NCBI GenBank assembly: GCA_035516255.1
Contig: DATJAL010000002.1
Location: 186,001-250,000 of the forward strand
Reading direction: 5' to 3'
DNA: 64,000 nucleotides
Source of the DNA: Chitinivibrionales bacterium
GTDB taxonomy: Bacteria > Fibrobacterota > Chitinivibrionia > Chitinivibrionales > FEN-1185
Shown here one piece after another: positions 1 through 8,421 of the stretch. The notes beneath the pieces are model-generated. The model was not told where the DNA came from and ran no database searches. It saw nothing but the letters and a program-made list of their open reading frames with translations. Position 1 is the stretch's first letter; every line of letters starts with the position of its first letter. Both the position numbers and the translations under genes were made by a program.

Positions 1-1
1 C

Positions 2-3000
2 AACGCAAACGCGATTGACGAATACAAGGCGCTCGGCGAGCTGTATATGAAGCGGAACAAGGAAGCCGATGCCGTGGGCGTGTTCAAGAAATACCTTGAC
101 AAGAGGAGAGACGACTCGAGGGTGGCCCGGGCGGTGGGCGAGTACGCCTACAAACAGAAGAACTACGACGAGGCGGCGCGCTATTTTGCCATGGTGACCG
201 GCGAAGACACCCGTCAGCCGGATTTCCTGATGCATTTCGGCCAGGCGTGCTATTTTGCCAAGAACTATGTCCGGGCATCGGCGCTCATGAACCAGCTTGC
301 CCTGCTGACACCGCTGAACGCCGAGGTGTTCAAGACCCTTTACACCATCGCGCTGCAGGACAGCACGCAAAAGGGCCAGGCCGCCGGGTACCTCAAGAAA
401 TATGTCGCGCTGAAGCCGAGCGATGCGACCGCCCAGCGCACTCTGGGTGACATGTGCTACGATCAGAAGGACGCCAGCGGCGCGCTCACGGCGTACCGCA
501 AGGCGATCGCGCTTGACCCGACCGTCAAAGGACTTTACAAGCGGTATTTCGAGCTGGCGACCGCGCTGGGAATCCAGACCGACATCGCCGCGGCGCTTTC
601 CGGCGCCATCAACGCCGGCGAGGCCGACGCAGGCATGTACGCGGCGCAGGGGAATTATTACGAGCGGCAGGGCGCCTGCGCCAAGGCGATTCCGATGTAT
701 CAGAAAGCGCTGCAGTCGGATCCGAAGAACACGGCCGTGCTCATGGCGCTTGCCGGCTGCCAGGTGAAAATCGGCGCGATGACCGAGGCCTCGGTCACCT
801 ACGAGCAGGTGCTTGCGCTCAACCCGGCCGACGCACGCGTAAATAAGATGCTCGGCGACATGTATCTCAAGCAGGGCAAAAAGGACCAGGCGATCAGCGT
901 TTACAAAAAATACCTCGACAAGCAGCCGAAAGACTACGAGGTCGCGTACATCGTCGGCGAGTTCGCCTACACAAACAAGAATTACGACGACGCGTACAGG
1001 TACCTGGGAATGGTGGTGGGAGACCAGGCCCGCACCGCGGCGTTCCTCGGTATGTACGGGCAGACGTGCTTCCAGAAAAAGGACTTTGCAAAGGCGAAGG
1101 AACTGTACGGCGAGCTCGCCCTTCTCACGCCGCAAAACGCCGAGGTGTACAAGACGCTTTACACCATCGCCTCTCAGGACCCGGAGCAGAAGGGCGCCGC
1201 GGCGACCTATCTCAAGAAATACACCGCGCTCAGGCCCAACGACGCCGGGGCGCAGAAAAATCTCGGCGATCTCTTGTACGAAAGAAAAGATTTCCCCGGT
1301 TCGCTGGCGGCGTACCGCAAGGCGATCGCGCTTGACCCGGCGGTCAAGGGAATTTACAAACGGTATTTCGAAATGGCCTCTGCGCAGGGGCTCACCGAAG
1401 ATATAAGCGCGGCGCTCAAGGGCGCCATCGCCGCGGGCGAGGCCGACGCCGGCATGTACAACATCCAGGGCATGCACTACCAGAAGGCGGGCATGTACCC
1501 GCAGGCCATCCAGATGTTCCAGAAGGCGCTTTCGAGCGATCCCAAGAACACCGCCATCCTCATGGCGCTCGGTTCCTGCCAGGTGAAGGCCGGTAGCATG
1601 ACCGAGGCCGCGGTCACCTACGAGCAGGTGCTGGAGGTCAACCCGCAGGACATCGGCGTGTACAAAATGCTCGGTGAAATGTACATCCAGCAGAAAAAGA
1701 CCGACCAGGCGCTTTCGGTGTACAAGAAATACCTTGAAAAGCAGCCCAAGGACTATGCGGTGGCGTATTGGATCGGGGAAGTGGAGTATCACGCGAAAAA
1801 TTACGACGAAGCCGCGAAGTATTTCGCCATGGTCGGCGGCGAGGAGGCGCGGAAAACCGCCTTCCTGAACATGTACGCCCAGACGTGCATGCAGAGAAAA
1901 GACTTTACCAAGGCCAAGGAGCTGTACCACGAGCTTGTTTTGATCGAGCCGGCGAACGCCGACATCTTCAAGGCGCTGTACGACATGGCGGTCAAGGACA
2001 ACGACAAGGACGCGGCCATTTCCAACCTTAAGAAATATCTGTCCCTGCGGCCGCGCGACGCCGAGGCGCAGAAGGACCTCGGCGATTACCTGTACGACCA
2101 GAAGGAGCTCAGCCCGGCGTTTCTGGCGTACCGGGCAGCGCTCGAGGCCGATCCGAACATTAAGGGCGTTTACAAACGGTATGCAGAGCTCGTTGTTTCG
2201 CGGGGAACGCCCGAGGAAGTGCTCACGGTGCTCACCAATTCGGTCAACGCGGGCGAGGCCGACGCGCAGACCTATTCGACGCTCGGCTCCATCTACGAGA
2301 AAAAGCTGCTGCTGCCCAAGGCGATCGCGTTCTACAACAAGGCCCTGCAGCTTGACCAGCGCAACACAACGATCCTCTCGGCGCTGGCGCGCTGCCAGCT
2401 CAAGGCGGGCAGCACCGCGGACGCCATCGTCACATACCAGCAGGTGGTGGCCATCAACCCGGACGCCACGCAGGAATGCAAAGTGCTCGGCGACCTCTAC
2501 ATGAAGCAGAAGCGGAAGGACGACGCGATCGAGGCGTACAAAAAATACCTGGCCAAGTCGTCCGCCGATCCCGAAATCGCGCTGCTCGTCGCCGACGAGT
2601 CCTTCAAGAAGAAGGACTACGAGGAGACGATCAAGTACCTTAACAAGGCGGAAAAGGGCAACAGCCAGGACCTCGAATACCTGTATCTGTACGGCCGTGC
2701 GTACTATTACTCCAAAAATTACCGCAAGAGCGCCGAGATCTTCGAACGCATGCGTTCGGTGATCCGCGAGCAGAAGCAGAAATATCCGCACCAGGCCGCG
2801 ATGCTGCGCATGCTCGCCGATTCGTACGAAAAATCGGGCGATAACGCGAACGCCGCCAGCATTCTCGCGGCTTACACCAAATTGCCAGATGTAAATGATC
2901 CCGAGGCCTCGTACGAAAAGGCGGTGCTCGCCGAGGCGTCAAGTCCGGCGACCGCCGCGAAATACTATGAAGAAAACACCGTCCAGTACCCGAAGGACTA

Positions 3001-3484
3001 CCGCAACTATTTCGGCGCGGGGCTCATCTATGCCAAGCAGCCCGCGAACATGGAAAAGGCCCTGGCGCTCCTGAAAAAAGGCCTCAGCATCAAGGACACG
3101 ATCCCGCAGCTGTGGCTCGAGATGGGGCGGATGTACGGCAAACTCGGGAAGATCAAGCAGGAGGTCGAGGCGTACCAGAACTTCATCCAGCGCGACGCAT
3201 CGAACCCGGACGCATGCGAGGAGATCGGCGTCACGCTGCTCAACAAGCACATGCTCAATGACGCGATGGTCTTCCTCGAAATGGCGAACGCGCTGAAGGC
3301 GGGCAACCCGGACTATATGTACCAGCTTGCGCGCGGTTATGTCAAAACGGACCGGATCGCGGACGCGCTGCCGCTGCTGGAAAAAGCTGAAAAGCTCAAA
3401 CCGGACGACGATAAGATAAAGAGCCTTTACAACTTCGTGCTGCAGAAATCCAGCGGCGGGGGCGGGCAGGCGCCGGATCAATGA
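2..3484 (+). CDS. Large TPR-repeat protein, 5'-truncated by window edge
   Basis: The frame is already open at base 2 and an in-frame ATG at 47 falls inside a repeat, so the true start lies left of the window; 1160 residues are visible. The protein is almost entirely tetratricopeptide repeats (for example A-x-Y-R-K-A-I-A-L-D-P units), expected to form a helical scaffold for protein contacts. A higher-order repeat of about 273 residues is stacked on the TPR period: the YKKYLDK-type motif recurs at bases 83, 902, 1721 and 2537. The last third is more divergent and the C-terminus is a Gly/Gln-rich tail. No enzyme domain is visible. The function is unknown; a cell-envelope assembly role is inferred only from the downstream MltG gene. 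Confidence 0.85.
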   Translation, partial: NANAIDEYKALGELYMKRNKEADAVGVFKKYLDKRRDDSRVARAVGEYAYKQKNYDEAARYFAMVTGEDTRQPDFLMHFGQACYFAKNYVRASALMNQLALLTPLNAEVFKTLYTIALQDSTQKGQAAGYLKKYVALKPSDATAQRTLGDMCYDQKDASGALTAYRKAIALDPTVKGLYKRYFELATALGIQTDIAAALSGAINAGEADAGMYAAQGNYYERQGACAKAIPMYQKALQSDPKNTAVLMALAGCQVKIGAMTEASVTYEQVLALNPADARVNKMLGDMYLKQGKKDQAISVYKKYLDKQPKDYEVAYIVGEFAYTNKNYDDAYRYLGMVVGDQARTAAFLGMYGQTCFQKKDFAKAKELYGELALLTPQNAEVYKTLYTIASQDPEQKGAAATYLKKYTALRPNDAGAQKNLGDLLYERKDFPGSLAAYRKAIALDPAVKGIYKRYFEMASAQGLTEDISAALKGAIAAGEADAGMYNIQGMHYQKAGMYPQAIQMFQKALSSDPKNTAILMALGSCQVKAGSMTEAAVTYEQVLEVNPQDIGVYKMLGEMYIQQKKTDQALSVYKKYLEKQPKDYAVAYWIGEVEYHAKNYDEAAKYFAMVGGEEARKTAFLNMYAQTCMQRKDFTKAKELYHELVLIEPANADIFKALYDMAVKDNDKDAAISNLKKYLSLRPRDAEAQKDLGDYLYDQKELSPAFLAYRAALEADPNIKGVYKRYAELVVSRGTPEEVLTVLTNSVNAGEADAQTYSTLGSIYEKKLLLPKAIAFYNKALQLDQRNTTILSALARCQLKAGSTADAIVTYQQVVAINPDATQECKVLGDLYMKQKRKDDAIEAYKKYLAKSSADPEIALLVADESFKKKDYEETIKYLNKAEKGNSQDLEYLYLYGRAYYYSKNYRKSAEIFERMRSVIREQKQKYPHQAAMLRMLADSYEKSGDNANAASILAAYTKLPDVNDPEASYEKAVLAEASSPATAAKYYEENTVQYPKDYRNYFGAGLIYAKQPANMEKALALLKKGLSIKDTIPQLWLEMGRMYGKLGKIKQEVEAYQNFIQRDASNPDACEEIGVTLLNKHMLNDAMVFLEMANALKAGNPDYMYQLARGYVKTDRIADALPLLEKAEKLKPDDDKIKSLYNFVLQKSSGGGGQAPDQ

Positions 3485-3581
3485 TGGCAAGGCTGACGCG
3501 TGATGGAAAGGACATTTGCTTCCCCCGGGGCGTAATTTACGGAGGGGAATACACCAATTCTGAGCCCGGGGTCGAGCTGAC

Positions 3582-4730
3582 ATGAAGAATCCCATTTTCA
3601 GGGCGCTGTACCGGACATGGTTAACGGGCGCCCTTTTTTTTCTGGCCGCGCTGGGCTACGCCTTTTACGCCGCCTTGTGGCTCTATCGCTTCGTGTTGAC
3701 GTATAAAAAGCTGTTTTTGCTGCTGCTCGTTTTTACGCTGGTTGCCGCCGCAGCGGCGGGATATGTTTTCGGCCCTCTTCATGCGCGCGGGAAGCAGGTG
3801 GAGTTTACCATAGAGAAGGGCGCCCCGCTCCACGATATCGCGGCCGCTCTTAAACGGGAACGCGTGATACCGTCATCAAAGGCGCTGATCGTCTGGATGA
3901 AGCTCGCCGGCACCGAAAAAAAAATCCAGGCGGGGCGCGCGTCTTTTTTCGAAGGGGAGGGCGTTGCCGCCGCGGCCTCACAGCTTTTGCACGCCGAGCC
4001 CATCGAACTTGTGCTGACCGTTCCGGAAGGCCTAACGCTGCGGCAGACGGCGGAGATTGTCGCAAGGACATTGAAGGTCGATTCGGCCGCATTTGTAAAG
4101 GCGTGCGAGGACTCGGCCGTTGCGCGGGCGTGCGGCATCAACGAGCCGACGCTCGAAGGATACCTTTTCCCCGACACCTACCGTTTACCGCCCGCTATCA
4201 CCGCCGAAGACATCGTGAAGCGGATGACAGAGCACTTCAACGAGAAATACGCCGCCATCGCGCAACCTCCGGACGCAGGCGCAGCGTTGACGAGGCACGA
4301 GGCGGTGATTCTCGCTTCGATCATAGAAAAAGAGGCCGCCGTCGCCGCCGAAAGACCTTTGATTTCGGGCGTGTTTCACAACCGGCTCAAGAAAGGAATA
4401 CCGCTGGGCGCGGACCCGACCACCAGATATATTTTAGGAAAATTCTCAGGGCCGCTGCATGTGTCCGAACTTGCCGTGCAGTCCCCGTACAATACCCGTT
4501 TACATGCGGGACTGCCGCCGGGCCCCATCTGTTCGCCGGGGCTCGCCTCGCTGACCGCCGCGCTGAACCCCGAGCAGACGAAAATGTTGTATTTTGTCGC
4601 CAAATGGGACGGCTCGGGAAGCCATGATTTTTCCATGACCAACGCGGAGCACGCCAGAAAGAAAGAGGAGATCGTGCGCAGCAATGAAAAACGAAAATCG
4701 CTCGCGGTGAAAAAGAAGGCGGAAGAATGA
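3582..4730 (+). CDS. mltG: Endolytic murein transglycosylase MltG (YceG family)
   Basis: MltG cleaves nascent peptidoglycan glycan strands at the inner membrane. The 382-residue protein has two hydrophobic segments near the N-terminus (about residues 12-35 and 43-64; the family usually has one), a LysM-like region around residues 75-130, and the YceG catalytic core. The core carries the SIIEKEA motif with the presumed catalytic Glu near residue 249, followed by FHNRL and GADPTTRY, all family hallmarks. A stop at 3561 excludes upstream starts in frame. The 3' end overlaps the thioredoxin gene by four bases (ATGA), so the two are probably translationally coupled. Confidence 0.93.
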   Translation: MKNPIFRALYRTWLTGALFFLAALGYAFYAALWLYRFVLTYKKLFLLLLVFTLVAAAAAGYVFGPLHARGKQVEFTIEKGAPLHDIAAALKRERVIPSSKALIVWMKLAGTEKKIQAGRASFFEGEGVAAAASQLLHAEPIELVLTVPEGLTLRQTAEIVARTLKVDSAAFVKACEDSAVARACGINEPTLEGYLFPDTYRLPPAITAEDIVKRMTEHFNEKYAAIAQPPDAGAALTRHEAVILASIIEKEAAVAAERPLISGVFHNRLKKGIPLGADPTTRYILGKFSGPLHVSELAVQSPYNTRLHAGLPPGPICSPGLASLTAALNPEQTKMLYFVAKWDGSGSHDFSMTNAEHARKKEEIVRSNEKRKSLAVKKKAEE

Positions 4731-5212
4731 TTCCACGATTCATGATGATCATCACGGCGTTAACGGCGCTCTGCTTGGCCCAGCCCCTTCGGCAAGCCGC
4801 CCCCGAGAAAATGCCGTTAGACTCATCGGACATCCTGGCCGACATGATCGTCAAGTCAAAGGTGCCGGTGCTCGTCGATTTCTGGGCGCCGTGGTGCATG
4901 CCGTGCCGCATGCTGACCCCCACCATCGAGGAATTGAAAAAGAAATACGCCGGGAAAATAAAAGTAATGAAGATCAACGTCGACGTTCAAGTGCGGATTG
5001 CGGCTTATTTCCGGGTGTCGTCAATTCCCGCGGTGTTTTTTATCAAGGAAAAGTCCGTGGTATTGTATATCCCGGGGCTGCGTCCCAAGGAAGACTATGA
5101 AACCGCAATCGCCGAAGTTCTCGCCTTGAAAATGGAGCCGCCCGATACCACGCAGAAAAAACAGCCGGCCCCGGCGCAGCCCGACCCGAAATCTCCCGCG
5201 ACAGGGAAATGA
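4727..5212 (+). CDS. Exported thioredoxin-family protein
   Basis: The 161-residue protein starts with a hydrophobic export signal (about residues 5-20) followed by a thioredoxin fold. The active site is W56-C57-M58-P59-C60 rather than the usual WCGPC, and the cis-proline follows in SSIPAVFF (P101). Both cysteines are present, so redox activity is expected, probably in the periplasm. The C-terminus is a Pro/Gln-rich tail without predicted fold. It is coupled to mltG by an ATGA overlap. Possible roles are a thiol reductase for envelope proteins or cytochrome maturation; the sequence does not decide. Confidence 0.85.
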   Translation: MIPRFMMIITALTALCLAQPLRQAAPEKMPLDSSDILADMIVKSKVPVLVDFWAPWCMPCRMLTPTIEELKKKYAGKIKVMKINVDVQVRIAAYFRVSSIPAVFFIKEKSVVLYIPGLRPKEDYETAIAEVLALKMEPPDTTQKKQPAPAQPDPKSPATGK

Positions 5213-5216
5213 TCCT

Positions 5217-5377
5217 CACCGCAGAGACGCGGAGAGCGCAGAGAAAAATAAAATAGAGTTGGAAGTTGAAGGTTGAAAGTTGAAAGTCGAAAGCGACAAC
5301 ACAAAAAAATGCATTTAATTTTTAACTTCCAACTTTAAACCTTTTGTTCTCTTTGCGTCCTCCGTGTCTCCGTGGTG
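5217..5377. repeat. Intergenic inverted-repeat element with CACCGCAGAGACGC-type arms
   Basis: Two copies of a dispersed repeat face each other. The left arm begins TCACCGCAGAGACGC at 5217; the right arm (about 5343-5377) reads on the minus strand as ACCACGGAGACACGGAGG. Between them, AGTTGGAAGTT (5257-5267) is perfectly complementary to AACTTCCAACT (5324-5334), and the left side contains short tandem GTTGAAG/GTTGAAA units. A further copy of the CACCGCAGAGACGC core lies at 55511. Similar sequences are common as non-coding repeats in environmental genomes. The function is unknown; it may fold into a long RNA hairpin between thioredoxin and the U32 gene. Confidence 0.7.
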
Positions 5378-5398
5378 AATTTTCTTTTGGACTTAGAA

Positions 5399-6643
5399 AT
5401 GAATCTCCCCGAACTGCTCGCTCCCGCCGCGGACATCGAATGCGCCGAGGCCGCTTTCGCCCACGGCGCGGACGCGGCATATATCGGCCTCGAGAGTTAT
5501 AACCTTCGCGCCCGCACGACAAACGCGACGCCCGCCCAGCTCAAGGCTCTGCTCGAAATAGCAAAAGCGTCTCGAAAAAAAGTGTATGCCGCGCTCAACA
5601 TCATGCCCGACGACAGGGCGCTCGGCGAAATGGAGGCGCAGATGGCGATTCTTGCCAAACAGGAAATATTTCCCGATGCCTTTATCGTAAGCGATCCGGG
5701 CGTTATCGCCCTCTGCCACGAATTTGCGCCCACCGTGCCGCTTCATCTGAGCACCCAAACCGGCACCTTCAACGCAAAAGCCATGGAATTTTGGGCCACC
5801 CAGGGAATACGCCGCATCATTCTGCCGCGAGAATTGACGCTTGAGCAGATTGCGGGTTTGTGCCGTTTTGTAAAGGCACAGGTTGAGGTTTTCATCCACG
5901 GCGCCATGTGCGTGTCCGTTTCCGGCAGATGCCTGCTCGGCGTTTACACGGCAAGGCGCCACCCGAATTTCGGGGACTGCCGCCAGCCGTGCCGCTTCAA
6001 ATACCGGATCGCGCCTGTTTACGACAATGAAAACGATGCGGGCGATTGGCTCACGGTCAACGAAGAACCGGGCGAGGGCGCTGTGCCGTCGCAGGCGTTT
6101 ATCCTCAATTCAAAAGACCTGTGCTGCCTGCCCATTCTCGACCGCATCATCGCGGCGGGACCGGCCGCGCTTAAAATCGAGGGCCGGCACCGGAGCGTGC
6201 ATTACGTTTCTTCTGTTGTCAAGATATACCGCGCCGCGCTCGACAGTCTTGCGGCGGGTGAACCCTATGACGTGAGGCCGGAGTGGCGCGAGGAGCTCGA
6301 CCGTCTCGACCACCGGCCCTACACCACCGGGTTTTACGCGGGAGAATACGAACTTCAGGACATTGCCGACAGCAGGCCGGCGCCCGATGAGCGGATCGTC
6401 GGCCATGTTCGCGAGAAACTTGACGGCAAAGGCATCGTTATTGACGTTAAAAATCCATTCTGTGAAGGCGATGTCCTAAACGTGCTGCCGGTAAGAAAGG
6501 AAAAAATGCCGTTCGAGGTCGTCATTCGGGGGATAACCGGACTGGACGGCGTAAATGTTAAACGGGCGTTGACAAACAGGTTGGTGATTGTGGACGTCAA
6601 AGAGGAACTGGTAAAGGGAGACTTGTTGAGGAAAAAGTCATGA
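5399..6643 (+). CDS. trhP: Peptidase U32 family protein, TrhP-like (tRNA U34 hydroxylation)
   Basis: Members of this family (TrhP/YegQ) are not proteases; they make 5-hydroxyuridine at tRNA position 34, using prephenate in known cases. The 414-residue protein opens with LPELLAPA, typical of the family, and carries the U32 signature EVFIHGAMCVSVSGRC (about residues 163-178), followed by further cysteines (GDCRQPC) suited to an Fe-S cluster. NSKDLCCL and KIEGRHRSVHYV match the TrhP branch. The C-terminal small domain (residues 340-414) is also family-typical. An in-frame GTG at 5372 lies inside the upstream repeat, so ATG at 5399 is preferred. RlhA is the main alternative, but that protein is much longer. 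Confidence 0.85.
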   Translation: MNLPELLAPAADIECAEAAFAHGADAAYIGLESYNLRARTTNATPAQLKALLEIAKASRKKVYAALNIMPDDRALGEMEAQMAILAKQEIFPDAFIVSDPGVIALCHEFAPTVPLHLSTQTGTFNAKAMEFWATQGIRRIILPRELTLEQIAGLCRFVKAQVEVFIHGAMCVSVSGRCLLGVYTARRHPNFGDCRQPCRFKYRIAPVYDNENDAGDWLTVNEEPGEGAVPSQAFILNSKDLCCLPILDRIIAAGPAALKIEGRHRSVHYVSSVVKIYRAALDSLAAGEPYDVRPEWREELDRLDHRPYTTGFYAGEYELQDIADSRPAPDERIVGHVREKLDGKGIVIDVKNPFCEGDVLNVLPVRKEKMPFEVVIRGITGLDGVNVKRALTNRLVIVDVKEELVKGDLLRKKS

Positions 6644-6750
6644 TGGCAGGCAGGTCCTTCTTACCGCATTGCACTGGCCCCACAACGCCATTGGATCGTT
6701 TGGCAAGAATGTGGGACGCTATTTATTGATTGAGACTTACGCCGATCGTG

Positions 6751-6794
6751 GTGAGCTTGTCGAGCTATGAGCGCTCACGCTTCGACAGGCTCAG
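6751..6794. repeat. REP-like palindrome of the TTCGACAGGCTCA type
   Basis: TGAGCTTGTCGA (6752-6763) is complementary at 11 of 12 positions to TCGACAGGCTCA (6782-6793) across an 18-base loop. The TTCGACAGGCTCAG core is a widely scattered intergenic repeat in environmental bacterial genomes. It sits between two convergent genes and could also act as a 3' hairpin. The rest of the gap 6644-6834 shows nothing. Confidence 0.55.
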
Positions 6795-6834
6795 AGCTGA
6801 TGGGTGTCATCGCTCAAATGGCCGGATTACTGCT

Positions 6835-7317
6835 TCACTTTTCGCTGAATCGCATCGAACAGGATTTGCATTCTCTGCAGATCCTGTCCTCGCCAAGAAA
6901 CGAAAATGAGCACCCGAACTCATTTGCCCATCCAGAATATTCGGCGGTACATATCCTGCTTCCGATCTTTTCTGCAAGGTTGGCTCTGTTTGATTGTACG
7001 AGTTTGTCGTACCAGGGGCACTCGGATACATTGATATCGAAAAAAGATCCGTTGTTGACTGTCGTAAAGACAAATCCGTCGAGTGAGAGTTTCGCTTCAA
7101 AGCATTCACGCAGTGCGTCGATTCCCCAGTCCATCTTGGAAAAGGACTTCATTTTTCTCGCCTGGATTTTCGGCATGATCTGCCAGACTTTCTCATCAAC
7201 GTCGAGCGCCTTGTCGAAGCCGTCGGCATCCTCGGTTTTCATGAACCACAGGCCGTCAACAGCGGCATAGCTTTTTTTAAAATAGTCGATGATCTGGTCA
7301 GGGGAGAGGTTGAACAT
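6835..7317 (-). CDS. DUF6125-like protein
   Basis: The 160-residue protein has no signal peptide or membrane segment. Its layout resembles the DUF6125 / L-2-amino-thiazoline-4-carboxylate hydrolase-like family: an N-terminal LWFMKTEDADGFD segment, DEKVWQIMPKIQARKM, a central CPW motif (SECPWYDKL), and a C-terminal cysteine cluster (CRECKSCSMRF). Members occur with diverse metabolic genes and have no firm function. It is a single gene convergent with the U32 gene and separated from the polysaccharide island by a 330-base AT-rich gap. The assignment rests on recalled family features and is moderate. Confidence 0.6.
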   Translation of the reverse strand: MFNLSPDQIIDYFKKSYAAVDGLWFMKTEDADGFDKALDVDEKVWQIMPKIQARKMKSFSKMDWGIDALRECFEAKLSLDGFVFTTVNNGSFFDINVSECPWYDKLVQSNRANLAEKIGSRICTAEYSGWANEFGCSFSFLGEDRICRECKSCSMRFSEK

Positions 7318-7647
7318 ACCGGTTTTTCATGCGTTTTCAGTTATGAGAAAAATTATTCCGATTTTTAATATAAAGTGTATCCGATCACTATAAAAGTAAA
7401 GAAAAAAAATGAGATTACGACCTTTTTTCTGCTGTTTCAACCGGTTGCATGGCACGATCGATCAGGTATCTTATTTGCTTCAATGAATATACCTTATTTT
7501 TTACGTACTAATTTTGTAACAAACGGAAATGGAAAATCATGATAATACTTCGCAAGTAACGGCAATTTATTTATTTTTTGACCCTCGTCTGCTGGGTTGC
7601 ATTTACTTAATGTTTTTAAACAATATAACTTATTGTCGAGAAGGCAT
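7318..7647 (+). promoter_or_regulatory. AT-rich upstream region of the polysaccharide island with a possible sigma-54 element
   Basis: This gap separates divergent genes at 7317 (minus) and 7648 (plus). A GG-N10-GC element, AGGTATCTTATTTGCT at 7464-7479, fits the sigma-54 spacing with a weaker -24 box. A TGGCACG half-match at 7450 lacks the partner GC. The rest is AT-rich with no convincing sigma-70 promoter and no recognised riboswitch. Confidence 0.3.
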
Positions 7648-8421
7648 ATGGAACGCCCGCTTTTAAGGTGCTGGTATATAAGTTTAATCCTCAATTTTTT
7701 AATTCTCGTCTGTAATCACCCGCTCTACGCACAGCATCGCGCTCAATCTTCCGACATTCCAATAGAGAAGAACAAGGCGAATGAGAATAAAGTGCAACCG
7801 GCTGCATCGAACGATGAACAGTCTCAAGCCCAGTTTCCCATTAAAAAAGGAGATGCATTCCGGATCAGCGTTTTCCCTGACACCGTGCATTTTCTTAACG
7901 GCACCTATCACGTGGACGACAACGGAAAAGCGTTTCTTCCCGTTGCCGGTCCGGTAAAAATAGACAACTTGAATGAAAAAAACCTCACTGCATTGCTCGA
8001 CACGATTTACCTGCCGTACCTGCGGTACCCGACGCTCAGGGTTGAACCGCTGATTCGCGTTTCTCTTCTCGGCGGCTTCCGGTCCCCGGGCCTTTTCTAT
8101 ATAAGCCCCTCGGCCTCGCTTTGGGACGCGCTTGTCCTTGCCGGAGGCCCCGTCCGTGAAGACGGGCTGAAATTAATCCGCTGGGAACGTGATGGCGCGG
8201 TGATAAAGAAAAACCTGCTTCCTGAAATTCAGACGGGCATGTCGCTTTCGACTCTCGGCATCAGGTCCGGCGATCAGCTTTGGGTAACGCATGAAGTGAG
8301 GCGCGACGGATGGGAAATTTTCCAGACGGATATTTTGCCCATTTTAGAGATTACGGTAACCGCCGCGTCCGCCGTGGCGACGATGTTTTTCTCCTATGAA
8401 ACCTATTTGAGCAGAAGATGA
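7648..8421 (+). CDS. Wza-like polysaccharide export protein (Poly_export and SLBB)
   Basis: This is an outer-membrane or periplasmic channel component for capsule or exopolysaccharide export. The 257-residue protein has a signal peptide (about residues 1-28, ending LYAQ), a Poly_export domain starting PIKKGDAFRISVFPD, an SLBB domain (SLLGGFRSPGLFYI, then LWDALVLAGGP), and a C-terminal hydrophobic helix, LPILEITVTAASAVATMFF. No lipobox is present, unlike E. coli Wza. ATG 7648 is chosen because GAGAAGG lies just upstream and the signal peptide fits; the frame extends to a TTG at 7597. It overlaps the next gene by ATGA. Confidence 0.88.
   Translation: MERPLLRCWYISLILNFLILVCNHPLYAQHRAQSSDIPIEKNKANENKVQPAASNDEQSQAQFPIKKGDAFRISVFPDTVHFLNGTYHVDDNGKAFLPVAGPVKIDNLNEKNLTALLDTIYLPYLRYPTLRVEPLIRVSLLGGFRSPGLFYISPSASLWDALVLAGGPVREDGLKLIRWERDGAVIKKNLLPEIQTGMSLSTLGIRSGDQLWVTHEVRRDGWEIFQTDILPILEITVTAASAVATMFFSYETYLSRR

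Noticed and set aside
7441-7460. TGGCACG at 7450 as a sigma-54 promoter
   Set aside because: The matching GC of the -12 box is absent at the required distance.
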